From Paramicrobacterium fandaimingii (lineage in GTDB: Bacteria > Actinomycetota > Actinomycetes > Actinomycetales > Microbacteriaceae): a DNA stretch of 64,000 nucleotides. Below, one piece after another: positions 25,036 through 35,277 of the stretch; the stretch's first letter is position 1; every line of letters starts with the position of its first letter. Under the pieces are notes generated by a model that did not search any database, was not told where the DNA came from, and saw only the letters and a program-made list of their open reading frames with translations. The DNA lies in NCBI RefSeq assembly GCF_011751745.2, contig NZ_CP061170.1, forward strand, positions 62,001 through 126,000, in the 5' to 3' direction. The position numbers were made by a program, and so were the translations under genes.

Positions 25036-26868
25036 TCAGCCGTCCTCGCGAATGGCGACGCCCTGCGTGTTCGGTGCGCTCTGGCCGCCTTCGTTGCCCT
25101 TGCCCTTGCCGTTGTTGCCGTTGTCGCCACCGCCGCCATCGCCGCCGCCGTCGTCAGCCGCGCCCGTGCAGTAGGTCAGCTCGATCGTCGAGTGCTGCGG
25201 AACCTCGCCGGGGCCAATCGATTGGGAGGTGACGGGGCTGCCGCCCGCGGCCACGCAGGAGTCATCGCCAACCTCAATCACAGTGAGTGCGTATTTCTCA
25301 CCCTCAAGCTCCTGCCGTGCGGTTTCGAGAGCCTTCCCTGTCATATCAGGAACCGTCACCATGCCGTCTGAGATCACGATGTCGATCGTGCTGCCCTCTG
25401 CGACTTCTTCGCCGACGCCAGGCGACGTCGACAAGACGGTGTCTGCCGGGACAGACGGCGAGTTCTCAGAGCTGATCGAGCCCACCTCAAGCCCGGCATC
25501 CTCGATCGCGGCTTCAGCTTCGTCGAGCGGCATGTTCGCGACGTCGGGGATCGCGTTGAGATCGGCTCCGGTGGAAATGTACACCTTCACCTGCGTGTTG
25601 GGGGCCACTCGAGTGCCGGCCTCGGGGTCGAGAGAGATCACCTCCCCCGCGGGAACATCGGTGCTGGCTTCCTCGTACTTGGTCGGAAGCAGGTCGAGAT
25701 CGGTGAGCGTCTTCTCCGCGCTGTCCCACGTTGTTCCGGCAAGGCTGGGAATCGTGCGCGATGCCGAGGGCACCTGCGCGGCCTGAGGCAGCGTCATCAC
25801 CCACCAGAGCACGGCAAGCATGATCACGGCGACAACGGTCACGCCAGCCCAGATCCAGACGACAGGTGGGCGACGCTGCGTGCGCGTCACTGTATCGTCG
25901 TTCGTGAGCTGCCGAAGCGCCTGCTCTGTGTCGTTCACCGGCGGAGGTGCGGCGCCGAAGAGCTCGGTCGCCACGTCGTCAACGTGCCCCATCGCCACGG
26001 TGTCGAGCGGAAGGTGTCCGTCGGCCGCCATGCTGAGTGCTTCGCTGAAGTCGTTCGCCGTCTGGTACCGCTGGTAGCGGTCTTTGGCGAGCCCGGTGAG
26101 CACCACCTTGTCGATGGCGGGAGTCACTGCGCTGTTCAGCGTCGACGGCTTGACCGGGGTTTCGCTCACGTGCTGGTAGGCGACAGAAACGGCAGTGTCA
26201 CCGACGAAGGGGGCTCGCCCCGTGAGCATCTCAAAGAGCACGACGGATGCTGAGTAGATGTCGGTGCGAGCGTCGACGGTCTCGCCCTTCGCCTGCTCAG
26301 GCGAGAAGTATGAGGCGGTGCCGAGAATCTGCGTCGTCTGCGCAACGGTCGACGACGTGTCGCTGACCGCGCGAGCGATACCGAAGTCCATCACCTTGAC
26401 GGTGCCTTCGGGGGTGATCATGATGTTGCCCGGCTTGATGTCGCGGTGCACGACGCCGGCACGGTGCGAGTACTCGATTGCGGTGAGAATGTCTTGTGTA
26501 ATGCTCAGTGCCTCGTCCACGTCGAGTGGACCCCGCGCAATCAGGTCTTTGAGCTGGTGCCCCTGCACGTATTCCATGACGATGAAGGGCTCTCGCTCCA
26601 CCTCGCCGTTGTCGCGCCGCACCGACTCTTCGCCTGCGTCGAAGACGCGAACGATGCCCGAGTGAGACATGCGCGATGCAGATTGTGCTTCTTGGCGAAA
26701 GCGGGTGCGGAATGCGGGGTCGCGGGCGAGCTCAGACTTGAGAATCTTGACGGCGACGTTGCGGCCCAGCTTGGTGTCGCGCCCTTTATAGACGACAGCC
26801 ATGCCTCCTCGTCCGATGACGGAACCGATGCGGTACCGCCCAGCGAGGATCCGCTCTTCGTCAACCAC
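25036..26868 (-). CDS. pknB: Serine/threonine protein kinase PknB with PASTA domains
   Basis: This 610-aa protein has an N-terminal kinase domain to about residue 280: Gly loop GRGGMAVVYKG, VAVKIL Lys, [13 protein letters not shown], an activation loop rich in Ser/Thr, and GTASYFSPEQ. A juxtamembrane stretch leads to one span near 345-368 (WIWAGVTVVAVIMLAVLWWV). Three extracellular PASTA repeats follow, then a Gly/Asn-rich low-complexity end. PASTA domains bind muropeptides or lipid II and link kinase activity to wall synthesis. The GTG start follows pknA by 121 nt in the fhaA-to-pknB cluster. Confidence 0.95.
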   Translation of the reverse strand: MVDEERILAGRYRIGSVIGRGGMAVVYKGRDTKLGRNVAVKILKSELARDPAFRTRFRQEAQSASRMSHSGIVRVFDAGEESVRRDNGEVEREPFIVMEYVQGHQLKDLIARGPLDVDEALSITQDILTAIEYSHRAGVVHRDIKPGNIMITPEGTVKVMDFGIARAVSDTSSTVAQTTQILGTASYFSPEQAKGETVDARTDIYSASVVLFEMLTGRAPFVGDTAVSVAYQHVSETPVKPSTLNSAVTPAIDKVVLTGLAKDRYQRYQTANDFSEALSMAADGHLPLDTVAMGHVDDVATELFGAAPPPVNDTEQALRQLTNDDTVTRTQRRPPVVWIWAGVTVVAVIMLAVLWWVMTLPQAAQVPSASRTIPSLAGTTWDSAEKTLTDLDLLPTKYEEASTDVPAGEVISLDPEAGTRVAPNTQVKVYISTGADLNAIPDVANMPLDEAEAAIEDAGLEVGSISSENSPSVPADTVLSTSPGVGEEVAEGSTIDIVISDGMVTVPDMTGKALETARQELEGEKYALTVIEVGDDSCVAAGGSPVTSQSIGPGEVPQHSTIELTYCTGAADDGGGDGGGGDNGNNGKGKGNEGGQSAPNTQGVAIREDG

Positions 26869-26989
26869 CCCATGAACTCCGAATCGTCGGACATCGCCCC
26901 GGTCGGGGCCTTTAACGCGTATAGCCTATCGGGCGGATGCTGGACAGTCGCCGGAATTGCGACTCATTGCCGTGCATTGCGCCGAGCCG

Positions 26990-28810
26990 CTAGCCGCGAG
27001 CACCTACTTCTTCGCGTGCAGGCACCGACGAGGCACCGGGTTCGTCGCCAGCCGAGCCCTCGGTTCCCTCGCCGGAATTGCCACCGCCGGTGTCGCCGCC
27101 GCCCTGGTCTTCCCAGGTGATCGAGGTCACCGTGTTCGGTGACGGCTGCGATTCGGCCTCGCCGCACAGCACGCTCCACGACACCGTCAGCTGGCTTGCG
27201 TTCTCGTCGATGGTGACGGTTACTGCCTGGTTTCCGCCTGGCTTGATGTCGCTGCTCTGCACCGTTCCGCCGCTTACCTGAATGCGGTAGCCGGTGACGC
27301 TCGTTCCGGCCGGGCAGCTCGTGTATGTGTTCCATGTTGCGGTCACTGTGTTGTTCTCGGCGCTGGCCATGAACTCGCAGCCGGAGCCCGTGCAGTTGTT
27401 GACGGACGGTGCTTCTGTCGGAGCATCCGGGGAGGCAAGCCCGCCGTACACCGTGAGCGTGATGGTGTCGCCCGGGTTGACCTTGCCGTATGGGTTGACG
27501 TCGGTCACCTTGTCGACCTGGTCGCTCGAGGTCGCCGCGTCGCCGGTCTGCTTCTCTGGGTTGAGGCCGAGCGCACTGAGCTTGTCTGCAGCTGCCTGGT
27601 AGGTCAGGCCGACGTAGTCGCTCTTGTCGATCGTGACCCGGGTGTTCTCTGGCGTCGGCTCGCTTGTTTCCTCTGTCGGTGTCGACGACGTCGTCGTCGG
27701 AGGCGCGGTGGTCGCGTCGGCATCCGTGTCGCTGTTCATGTTGACGAGCGCAAAGATCGTGCCGGCCAGCACGAGCACAAGCACGGCGATCAGAACGATG
27801 AGCGGCCACGTCCAGGGGCTGCGTTTCTTCTTCTCGCCCTCTTCGCCCTCACCGGCGACGGGCAGCGATGCTGTTCCCGTGTCTTCGTGTTCGCTGATCA
27901 GCTGAGTGGAGTCAGCGTCAGACCCGGCGATGATGCTCGTTCCACCGGTTCCCTCGCCGACGGCGGGTACGGCGGCGGTTGCGGCGGCGACATCGCCGCG
28001 ACGCAGCGCGTTCGCGGCACGCACGACGTGGGCCGTCGTCGCCGGTCGGTCGTCTGGGTTCTTCGCGATCATCGAGAACACGAGGTTGCGCACGGGCTCT
28101 GCCACCGTGGCGGGCAGCTCTGGCGGCGCCTCGTTGATCTGCGCCATCGCGATCGCCACCTGCGATTCGCCGGTGAACGGGCGCTTGCCCGCGAGAGCCT
28201 CGTAGGCGACGATGCCGAGCGAGTAGATGTCGGTTGAGGGGGATGCCGGGTGCCCAGACGCCTGCTCGGGCGAGAGGTACTGCACGGTGCCCATCACCTG
28301 GCCGGTCGCTGTGAGCGGCACCTGGTCGGCGATTCGGGCAATGCCGAAGTCGGTGATCTTCACGCGGCGGTCGGGCGTGATCAACAGGTTTCCCGGCTTG
28401 ATGTCGCGGTGAACGAGCCCCGCCGTGTGGGCTGCCTGCAGGGCGGCGGCCGTCTGGGCGACGATGTCGAGCGTCGCATCTGTCGACAGCACATGCTCGC
28501 GTTCGAGCGTTGACGAAAGGGCCTCGCCTGGCACGAGTTCCATGACGAGGAACGCCGAACCGTTTTCTTCGCCGTAGTCGAAGACATTGGCGATACCTTC
28601 GTGGTTGACGAGGGCAGCGTGCCTGGCCTCGGCGCGGAACCGCTCGAGGAAGCCGGGGTCGCCCATGTACTCGTCTTTGAGAATCTTGATGGCGACCGTG
28701 CGTCCGATGACGTTGTCTGTCGCTTTCCAGACTTCGCCCATACCTCCGATGGCGATGCGAGACTCCAACTCGTATCGCCCGCCGAAGGTCACCCCTGCCA
28801 TGGGTCTCAT
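26990..28810 (-). CDS. pknA: Serine/threonine protein kinase PknA-like with PASTA and Ig/Fn3-like ectodomain
   Basis: This 606-aa protein has a kinase domain to about residue 275 ([44 protein letters not shown]). An acidic linker, a span near residues 343-365 ([20 protein letters not shown]) and a Thr/Pro-rich stalk follow. One PASTA-like unit (about 395-465) and a Cys-containing beta-rich module (about 475-570) with four Cys come next, then a Gly/Glu-rich tail. Mycobacterial PknA lacks such an ectodomain. ATG 28810 overlaps the pbpA stop (ATGA). Confidence 0.9.
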   Translation of the reverse strand: MRPMAGVTFGGRYELESRIAIGGMGEVWKATDNVIGRTVAIKILKDEYMGDPGFLERFRAEARHAALVNHEGIANVFDYGEENGSAFLVMELVPGEALSSTLEREHVLSTDATLDIVAQTAAALQAAHTAGLVHRDIKPGNLLITPDRRVKITDFGIARIADQVPLTATGQVMGTVQYLSPEQASGHPASPSTDIYSLGIVAYEALAGKRPFTGESQVAIAMAQINEAPPELPATVAEPVRNLVFSMIAKNPDDRPATTAHVVRAANALRRGDVAAATAAVPAVGEGTGGTSIIAGSDADSTQLISEHEDTGTASLPVAGEGEEGEKKKRSPWTWPLIVLIAVLVLVLAGTIFALVNMNSDTDADATTAPPTTTSSTPTEETSEPTPENTRVTIDKSDYVGLTYQAAADKLSALGLNPEKQTGDAATSSDQVDKVTDVNPYGKVNPGDTITLTVYGGLASPDAPTEAPSVNNCTGSGCEFMASAENNTVTATWNTYTSCPAGTSVTGYRIQVSGGTVQSSDIKPGGNQAVTVTIDENASQLTVSWSVLCGEAESQPSPNTVTSITWEDQGGGDTGGGNSGEGTEGSAGDEPGASSVPAREEVGARG

Positions 28811-30267
28811 TCGTTCAGCACCGCCTCAATAACCTTTTTGGCGACCGGCGCGGCAATCTGATTACCGCTGCCGGACTGGCCTTTTCCGCCACCATCTTCA
28901 ATTACGACTGCTACTGCAACCTGGGGGTTGTCCGCGGGGGCGAAGCCGGTGAACCACAGGGAGTATGGCTCGTCGGGCCCGTTTTCGGCCGTGCCCGTCT
29001 TTCCCGCCACACTGACTCCGTCTATTGTGGCATTACTCGCGGCCCCGCTTCGGACGCTGAGCTGCATGGCGCCAGACACGTCCGCCGCCACATCCGGTGT
29101 CGTCGCTTCGTTGTACACCGACGGGGTGAAGCTCTGCAGCACTTCGAGATTGCGCCCCGTCACACGGTCAACGAGTGTTGGCTGCATGACGGTTCCCTCG
29201 TTTGCTATGCCAGACGAGACCATCGCCATCTGCAATGGCGTCGACCTCACGTCACCCTGACCGAACGCGCTCAGCGCCGTCTGTGCGTCGTCGAGGCCCA
29301 CCTGGGGGTAGTTGCTGGTGCCACACTGCAATGGAATCGTGATGTTCTCATCATTGAACCCAAAGGCTTCGGCCGTATCGAGAATTGCCTCATCACCCAG
29401 TTTCACGCCGAGCTCGGCCATGGGAATGTTGCAGCTGAGGCGAATCGCGTCGGCGATCGTCACCTCATCCCCTGGCCCGCAGGTACCGCGGGTGGCGTTG
29501 TAGATTTTCGACGACGTTCCGGGCGGCGTGTACGACGCGGGATTCGGAAGCTTTGAATCGGGTGTGTAATCGCCTGACGCAAATGCCGCTGCGGCGACGA
29601 CGACCTTGAACGTTGACCCAGGTGGGTTCTGGTCGCCGCTGATCGCACGGTTGTACAGCGGCTTGCTCGGCTCGTCGAGCAGACTGTTGTAGCGCTCGAG
29701 CACCGTCGCGCTGTTGTGTTCGGCGAGCGCATTCGGGTCGTACGTCGGGGTCGTGACCATGGCGAGAATGCGCCCGGTCTTCGGCTCCATGGCGACGAGC
29801 CCGCCCGTGTAGCCCTTCATGGCGTTCCACGCGGCCTCCTGCACCGCAGGGTTGATCGTCACTTCAACCGCTGCGCCCTTGGGGTCTTGGCCGGCGATGA
29901 TCTGATTGAGGGTGTCGAGGAACTGCGAGTTCGAGGTGCCCGAGAGGTACTGATTCATTGAATGCTCAAGGCCGGAAGACCCTTGCGTCGGGTTGAAGTA
30001 GCCCGTGACCGCGGCATACATCTCGCCCTGCGGGTACTCGCGCTGGTACACGAACTGGTCGCCCGTCGGCTTCGACGAGGCGAGAACCGTGTCTCCGGCG
30101 AGAATCGCGCCGCGCTCTGTCTGATAACTGTCGTACAGCGTGCGCGTATTGCGCGAATCGGCGGCCAGAGAGTCTGCCTGGATGCCTTGAATGATCGTCG
30201 TCGAGACGAAGAGGGTGAGAAACATCGCCACCATCACGATGCTGACGCGCCTGAACTCTCTGTTCAC
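28807..30267 (-). CDS. pbpA: Penicillin-binding protein PbpA (class B transpeptidase)
   Basis: This 486-aa protein has an N-terminal signal-anchor (about residues 7-30), then a dimerisation region and a transpeptidase domain. The active-site motifs are all present: STFK near residue 218 (nucleophile Ser), SCN near 279, and KTGT near 428. It crosslinks peptidoglycan together with the glycosyltransferase RodA encoded just upstream. GTG start overlaps the rodA stop (GTGA at 30264-30267), and its own stop overlaps pknA. Confidence 0.95.
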   Translation of the reverse strand: MNREFRRVSIVMVAMFLTLFVSTTIIQGIQADSLAADSRNTRTLYDSYQTERGAILAGDTVLASSKPTGDQFVYQREYPQGEMYAAVTGYFNPTQGSSGLEHSMNQYLSGTSNSQFLDTLNQIIAGQDPKGAAVEVTINPAVQEAAWNAMKGYTGGLVAMEPKTGRILAMVTTPTYDPNALAEHNSATVLERYNSLLDEPSKPLYNRAISGDQNPPGSTFKVVVAAAAFASGDYTPDSKLPNPASYTPPGTSSKIYNATRGTCGPGDEVTIADAIRLSCNIPMAELGVKLGDEAILDTAEAFGFNDENITIPLQCGTSNYPQVGLDDAQTALSAFGQGDVRSTPLQMAMVSSGIANEGTVMQPTLVDRVTGRNLEVLQSFTPSVYNEATTPDVAADVSGAMQLSVRSGAASNATIDGVSVAGKTGTAENGPDEPYSLWFTGFAPADNPQVAVAVVIEDGGGKGQSGSGNQIAAPVAKKVIEAVLNE

Positions 30268-31679
30268 GAGCTCACCTCCGCGGGTTTGCGCCTGACGCTG
30301 TCGCTGACGCGAAGCAGAATCGCGACGATCATCCAGTTGGCGACGAGCGACGAGCCACCTGCGGCGAGGAACGGCGCGGTCAGACCGGTGAGGGGAATAA
30401 CGCGTGTGACGCCGCCGACCATGATGAACACCTGCAGGGCAATGGTGAACGAGAGGCCGAGCGCCAGCAGCTTGCTGAAGTCGTCTTGGCCGACGAAACC
30501 GATGCGAAAGCCTCGCGAGACGAGCACGAGGTAGAGCACCAGAATGGCGAACATGCCGGCGAGACCGAGCTCTTCGCCGAGGCTCGCGATGATGTAGTCG
30601 CTTTCAGCGAGGGGCGTGAGATGCGGGCGGCCCTGGCCGAGTCCCGTTCCGATGAGGCCGCCGTGCGCAAGCCCGAAGATGCCCTGCACAAGCTGATAGC
30701 TGTTGCCGCCGTCGCCACCGTTGTACACGCTGTCGCTGAACGCGTTGATCCAGTTGTTGAAGCGGTTCTGCACATAGGTGAGCGACTGGCTTGCGACAAA
30801 CGCGCCCGCTCCGAACAGTGCTCCTCCGATGAGCACCCAGCTGAGGCGGGCCGTGGCGACGTAGAGCATCACCGTGAACATGCCGAAGTAGAGCAGCGCC
30901 GTTCCGAGGTCGCGCTCGAAGATGATGATGAGCATCGCGAACACCCACACCACGAGAATGGGGGCGAGGTCGCGCAGGCGGGGGAACCGCACACCGAGCA
31001 CCTTCTTGCCCACCATCGACAGGCTGTCTCGTGTGCGCACGAGGTACCCGGCGAAGAAGATGGCGAGGGCGATCTTGGCAATCTCGCCCGGTTGGAACGA
31101 CAGCAGGTCGCCGATGCCGATCCACACCTTCGCACCGCCGACGCTGCGGCCGAGCCCAGGTACGAGCGGCAGAAGCAGCAGCACGAACGCGCCGAGTCCG
31201 AAGATGTAGGTGTAGCGGAACAGCACTCGGTGGTTCTTGAGTATGAGGATCACGGCGATTGCGGCGATGATCGCGATCGCGCTCCACGCAATCTGACGAG
31301 TGGATGCCGCGGCCCAGCCGACGTTGCCCTCGGCGATGTCGATGCGGTAGATCTCGGCGATTCCGAGCCCGTTGAGCACCGTGGCGATGGGAAGCAGAAG
31401 CGGGTCGGATTGCGCGGCGACGTAGCGCAGGCAGATGTGCAGCCCGAACACGAGCACAGAGAGCGCTGCGCCGAAGTAGATCAGCGAGTAGTCGAGTTCG
31501 CCGAGCGCACCCAACTGCACGAGCATGATGGCGCTGGTGTTCACAAGGCAGGCGAACACAAGAAGCATCAATTCGCGGTTGCGCAGCTTCTGCGGCACAT
31601 GGAGTTTGCGCATGATGCGGATCACCGCGGTGTCGGTGGTGGCACCGCCGACGGCGCCTGCGCTCTTCACGTCGGTCAT
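30264..31679 (-). CDS. rodA: RodA/FtsW-family peptidoglycan polymerase
   Basis: This 471-aa SEDS protein has about 12 membrane spans. Family motifs include GIGDLLSFQPGEIAKIALAI and FERDLGTALLYFG with the conserved acidic residue region, and late GGSSLVANWMIVAILLRVSD. SEDS proteins polymerise glycan strands from lipid II and pair with a class B PBP, here PbpA. The ATG at 31679 overlaps the phosphatase stop (ATGA); longer in-frame starts lie within that gene and are rejected. Confidence 0.95.
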   Translation of the reverse strand: MTDVKSAGAVGGATTDTAVIRIMRKLHVPQKLRNRELMLLVFACLVNTSAIMLVQLGALGELDYSLIYFGAALSVLVFGLHICLRYVAAQSDPLLLPIATVLNGLGIAEIYRIDIAEGNVGWAAASTRQIAWSAIAIIAAIAVILILKNHRVLFRYTYIFGLGAFVLLLLPLVPGLGRSVGGAKVWIGIGDLLSFQPGEIAKIALAIFFAGYLVRTRDSLSMVGKKVLGVRFPRLRDLAPILVVWVFAMLIIIFERDLGTALLYFGMFTVMLYVATARLSWVLIGGALFGAGAFVASQSLTYVQNRFNNWINAFSDSVYNGGDGGNSYQLVQGIFGLAHGGLIGTGLGQGRPHLTPLAESDYIIASLGEELGLAGMFAILVLYLVLVSRGFRIGFVGQDDFSKLLALGLSFTIALQVFIMVGGVTRVIPLTGLTAPFLAAGGSSLVANWMIVAILLRVSDSVRRKPAEVSS

Positions 31680-32989
31680 CCGTCCCCCTCCGCCGTCGCG
31701 GTGGGGGTGGGCGTCGGCGTCTCGCTCGGCGTGCCCGTGTCGGCATCCTGCTCGTCTTCGTGATTGACCCGAAGGCGCGACACGATATCTCGGGCATCCT
31801 CGAGGCTCGCCGCGCTGATCGTGCGCTCGACCTCTTGCCGGTCGTAGAACGACAGCCCGTCGAGCAGAATTCCGGTGTCGTTGTACTCGTGCGACAGCGA
31901 AAGCGGGCCGACATTCTGCTGGATGCCCTGGAAGATCACGACGCTGTCGCCGTCTGCGCCGACGTAGTAGCGCGTCTGCGTCCACGAATACGCGGCGAGA
32001 AGGCTCAGCGCGAGAGCCAGAACCAGCACGAAGATGCCGAGGGTCCAGGTGAGGCGCCTGCGGCGCACGCGCCGGGCATCCTCTTCGATCAGCTCTTCAA
32101 GGTAGTCGTCTGACGCCGGTTCAAAGTGCGAGGGGTCGAGGGGCGCAACGCGGCCGGTGTGCAGCCGGAGTGCGGGAATGAGGCCCGTGCGCCGCGATGG
32201 CCTCACCTCGAAGGCAAGGGGGCGGGATGCCGAGCCGACGACGACGGGCCCGTCTGTGGTGCTCTTCGCCCCAACGTCGAGCACGACGACGGTGACGTTG
32301 TCTGGTGCGCCGTTGTCGAGTGTCTTCTTGACGAGTCGGTCGGCAGTCTTCTGCGCGTTTTGCCCCGCAGCGGCGATGCGCAGGGTGTCCCGGTCGTCAA
32401 CGTAGTCGCTCAATCCGTCTGAGCAGATGATCCAGCGGTCGCCGTCGTGCACCGTCATCGACAGCGTGTCGACCTCGGGCGACGTGTCGACGTCGCCGAG
32501 AACGCGCATGAGCACGGAGCGCCGCGGATGAACACGCGCCTCTGCCTGGGTGATGCGCCCGGAGTCCACGAGCTTCTGCACGAACGTGTGGTCTGTGGTG
32601 ATCTGCGTCAGCTCGCCGTCGCGGTACAAGTAGATGCGGGAGTCACCGATGTGCGCGATCGCCACCTCGTCGCCCACAACCATGAGGGCGTCGACTGTTG
32701 TGCCCATTCCGGTGAGCTCCGGGTGCTCGAACACCGTCTCACTGAGCTGGTCGTTCGCCGCCATGATGGCGTCTTGCATCGCGAACTGCGCGTCTTCGAC
32801 CGTGGCATACGGGGCATCCGCCTCAATGATGCGGTTGGCGGCGATTGCCGATGCGACGTCACCGCCCGCGTGGCCGCCCATGCCATCGGCGATCATAAAC
32901 AGGTACTCGCCGGCGTACCCGGAGTCCTGGTTGTTCGAGCGGATCTTGCCGACGTCGGTCGCCGCCGCCGCGTTTGCCGAAAGGGGCAT
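31676..32989 (-). CDS. pstP: PP2C-family serine/threonine phosphatase PstP
   Basis: This 437-aa protein has an N-terminal PP2C domain with metal-binding Asp motifs: KIRSNNQD, ADGMGGHAGG, AHIGDSRIYLY, ICSDGLSDYV and APDNVT. A cytoplasmic linker, one membrane span near residues 320-342 (TLGIFVLVLALALSLLAAY) and an extracellular part with a Thr/Pro-rich tail follow. It reverses phosphorylation by the PknA/PknB kinases. It lies between fhaB (2 nt upstream) and rodA (overlapping). Confidence 0.95.
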   Translation of the reverse strand: MPLSANAAAATDVGKIRSNNQDSGYAGEYLFMIADGMGGHAGGDVASAIAANRIIEADAPYATVEDAQFAMQDAIMAANDQLSETVFEHPELTGMGTTVDALMVVGDEVAIAHIGDSRIYLYRDGELTQITTDHTFVQKLVDSGRITQAEARVHPRRSVLMRVLGDVDTSPEVDTLSMTVHDGDRWIICSDGLSDYVDDRDTLRIAAAGQNAQKTADRLVKKTLDNGAPDNVTVVVLDVGAKSTTDGPVVVGSASRPLAFEVRPSRRTGLIPALRLHTGRVAPLDPSHFEPASDDYLEELIEEDARRVRRRRLTWTLGIFVLVLALALSLLAAYSWTQTRYYVGADGDSVVIFQGIQQNVGPLSLSHEYNDTGILLDGLSFYDRQEVERTISAASLEDARDIVSRLRVNHEDEQDADTGTPSETPTPTPTATAEGDG

Positions 32990-32991
32990 GG

Positions 32992-33513
32992 TCAGCCTCG
33001 CAGCTCAAACGTCGTCTGGCCGACCTTGATGGGGGCGCCGAGCTTGATCTGGGTCGGCGCGCCAACGCGCTTGCCTGCGAGGTAGGTTCCGTTCGTCGAG
33101 TCGAGGTCTTGCAGCATCCAATCGTCGTTCCACAGCAGCAGTCGGGCGTGGTGTGTCGAGGTGTAGTCGTCGCGCAGCACAAGGGTGGAGTCGGCAGCGC
33201 GACCGATGGTGATGGGGCCTTTGCCCAGGGGAATCTCGCTGCCCTGCTTGGTTCCCGAGGTGATCACGATGCGCGTTGCATTGTGCACAGTCGCTGTGCC
33301 GCTGCGTGCCGAGCTGGGCGCGGCTGCCGGGGTCGACATCGGTTTCGCCTGTGGGGGAGCGGATGCCCCTTTGGCAGCCGGCTGCTTGGCTGCGTCGACC
33401 TTGCGGCCCTGCCCGAACAGGTCTGAGCGCAGGGCATAGACCACCCCGAGCACGAAGAACCAGAGGAGAATGAGGAAGCCGAAGCGCAAGACGAGAAGGG
33501 TGAGCTCACTCAC
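32992..33513 (-). CDS. fhaB: FHA-domain protein FhaB (FipA-like)
   Basis: This 173-aa protein has an N-terminal hydrophobic segment (residues 5-28, LLVLRFGFLILLWFFVLGVV), a Pro/Ala/Lys-rich linker and a C-terminal FHA domain. The domain has ITIGRAADSTLVL, the TSTHHARL phosphothreonine-binding loop and DLDSTNGTYLAGKRV. It binds phosphothreonine on partners such as kinase targets and cell-wall proteins. The GTG start overlaps the fhaA stop (GTGA). Confidence 0.93.
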   Translation of the reverse strand: MSELTLLVLRFGFLILLWFFVLGVVYALRSDLFGQGRKVDAAKQPAAKGASAPPQAKPMSTPAAAPSSARSGTATVHNATRIVITSGTKQGSEIPLGKGPITIGRAADSTLVLRDDYTSTHHARLLLWNDDWMLQDLDSTNGTYLAGKRVGAPTQIKLGAPIKVGQTTFELRG

Positions 33514-34247
33514 GAGTTAGGCCCCCAGAATCCGCCCATGTCGGTGCGTCGCGTGGCGACATCCGCCCCCGATGCGGGCTGGCGCGATTGCGCGAGCACG
33601 CGGAAGGTGATGCGGGTGCGACCGATTTGAATCACTGAGTCGGGCGCCAGTGCTGCCTGGGAGATCTTGGCGCCGTTGAGCGTCGACCCGTTTGTCGAGC
33701 CGAGGTCGCGCACCTGTGCGCGCTCGCCGTCCCAGAGAATCTCCACGTGTTTGCGGCTGGTCCCCGTGTCGTTCACCGTGATGTCTGCGTCGCTGCCGCG
33801 GCCGATGACGGTGCGGGACTGCCTGAGGGGGTGGCGTTTGCCGTCGATGTCGACGACGGGCTGCCAGGTGACATCGCCCTTCACGTTCTCGGAGTCCACC
33901 TGGAGCATCCCATCGCTGAGATTGGGGTCGGCGGTGAGAGCGATGTCGATTCCTCCGGCGAACTGGTAGCCCTGCTGCTTTGCGTGCTTTTGCACGACGC
34001 TCGTGAGCTCGTCGATGAGGGTGGGCCCGATGCGGTCCATGCGCTCATGATCGTCGACAGACAGAGATACGGAAAATCGGTTGGGAACGAGAATGCGGTC
34101 GCGTGTGACGACGGCTGCCGTTGTGTCGAGTTCGCGTTTGAGCGCACTGGAGATCTCTACGGGCTGCACGCCCGCGCGGAAGGTCTTGGCGAACGCGCCG
34201 TTGACGGCACGCTCCAGTCCCTTCTCAAAGTTATCGAGAATCCCCAC
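33510..34247 (-). CDS. fhaA: FHA-domain protein FhaA
   Basis: This 245-aa protein begins with the DUF3662 domain (GILDNFEKGLERAVNGAFAK, to about residue 125), then a linker and an FHA domain: TVIGRGSDADITV, GTSRKHVEIL and DLGSTNGSTLNG. FhaA is phosphorylated by PknB and binds the lipid II flippase MviN in mycobacteria. The DUF3662 domain starts at the GTG at 34247 (GGGAGA about 4 nt upstream); upstream in-frame codons are not part of the domain. It is the first gene of the seven-gene cluster. Confidence 0.93.
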   Translation of the reverse strand: MGILDNFEKGLERAVNGAFAKTFRAGVQPVEISSALKRELDTTAAVVTRDRILVPNRFSVSLSVDDHERMDRIGPTLIDELTSVVQKHAKQQGYQFAGGIDIALTADPNLSDGMLQVDSENVKGDVTWQPVVDIDGKRHPLRQSRTVIGRGSDADITVNDTGTSRKHVEILWDGERAQVRDLGSTNGSTLNGAKISQAALAPDSVIQIGRTRITFRVLAQSRQPASGADVATRRTDMGGFWGPNS

Positions 34248-34422
34248 AGCTCTCCCGTTTCGTTCAGTGGCTACGCACATGCTAGTAGGAAGCGCTGGGA
34301 GAGGCATCCTGTGAGGTGGTCTCTAAGGCAATGCGATGCCGTCTCCCGGAAGCTTCCCGGAATAGGAAGCATGCGTCTTTTCATGCTAATCTCGCTGAGT
34401 TGACACAGTGTTGTCAGCACTC

Positions 34423-34506
<84 letters not shown>

Positions 34507-34690
34507 CAGTAGGACGATTTCGCTAAGTCGTTGCATCCGGCTCCTCAAGCGGGCGCAGGGAGGGGCGGGTTTATCAATACCCCACAGTGGGATGGAACCG
34601 CCTTATTGGCTGTTCAGTGGTGAACGCCGCGATGCACTCGGCACTGCACGCAGCTGCGGTGGTCACCCACTGCTCCACTACTCTTGCAGC

Positions 34691-35236
34691 ATGGGCAAAA
34701 TCTTCGATTCGATCGATGACACCATGAAGGCTTGGATTGAGACTCAGCCGTTGTGGTTCGTCGCGACGGCGCCGCTCAGCACGGAAGGTCACGTCAATGT
34801 GTCGCCGCGCGGACACGATTCGCTCTCTGTGCTCAACGAGCATCGTGTCGCATGGGTCGATTTCACGGGCAGCGGCGTTGAGACTATCGCCCACCTGCGT
34901 GAGAACGGGCGGGTCTGCTTGATGTTCGCCTCGTTCGAACGTCGGCCGAGAATCGTGCGCCTGCATGGCCGCGGAACTGTCGCGTTGCCCGGTGACGCGG
35001 AATTCGATGAGGTTGTCGCCCTTCACCCAGAGCACCCGAGCACCCGGGCGGTCATCACCGTTGACGTCACGCGGGTCAGTGACTCGTGCGGCTGGGGTGT
35101 GCCTGTCATGGAGATGACGGGGGAGCGGGATCTGCTGCGGCTTCACGCAGAGAAGAAGGGAGCCGACGGCATGGCGGCATATCGTGTCGAGAAGAACTCG
35201 CTGAGCGTCGACGGGCTTCCCGGATTCCCTGCCTGA
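34691..35236 (+). CDS. Pyridoxamine 5-phosphate oxidase-like flavoprotein
   Basis: This 181-aa split-barrel flavin protein of the PPOX family has FVATAPLSTEGHVNVSPRG, VAWVDFTGSG and RVCLMFASFERRPRIVRLHG. The C-terminal part (SCGWGVPVMEMTGERDLL) is typical of a group of putative flavin-dependent oxidoreductases. Vitamin B6 synthesis is not implied. TACTCT at 34679-34684 lies 6 nt before ATG, so the gene is probably leaderless; the frame is open through the tRNA but that part is not coding. Confidence 0.85.
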   Translation: MGKIFDSIDDTMKAWIETQPLWFVATAPLSTEGHVNVSPRGHDSLSVLNEHRVAWVDFTGSGVETIAHLRENGRVCLMFASFERRPRIVRLHGRGTVALPGDAEFDEVVALHPEHPSTRAVITVDVTRVSDSCGWGVPVMEMTGERDLLRLHAEKKGADGMAAYRVEKNSLSVDGLPGFPA

Positions 35237-35277
35237 ACCCTGGCCGTCATCGCAGCGTCACCGGGAAAGTCGCTCTT

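Noticed and set aside
30486..31763. 425-codon plus frame opposite rodA
   Set aside because: It is a shadow of a membrane protein gene; Glu/His/Asp-rich composition has no domain pattern.
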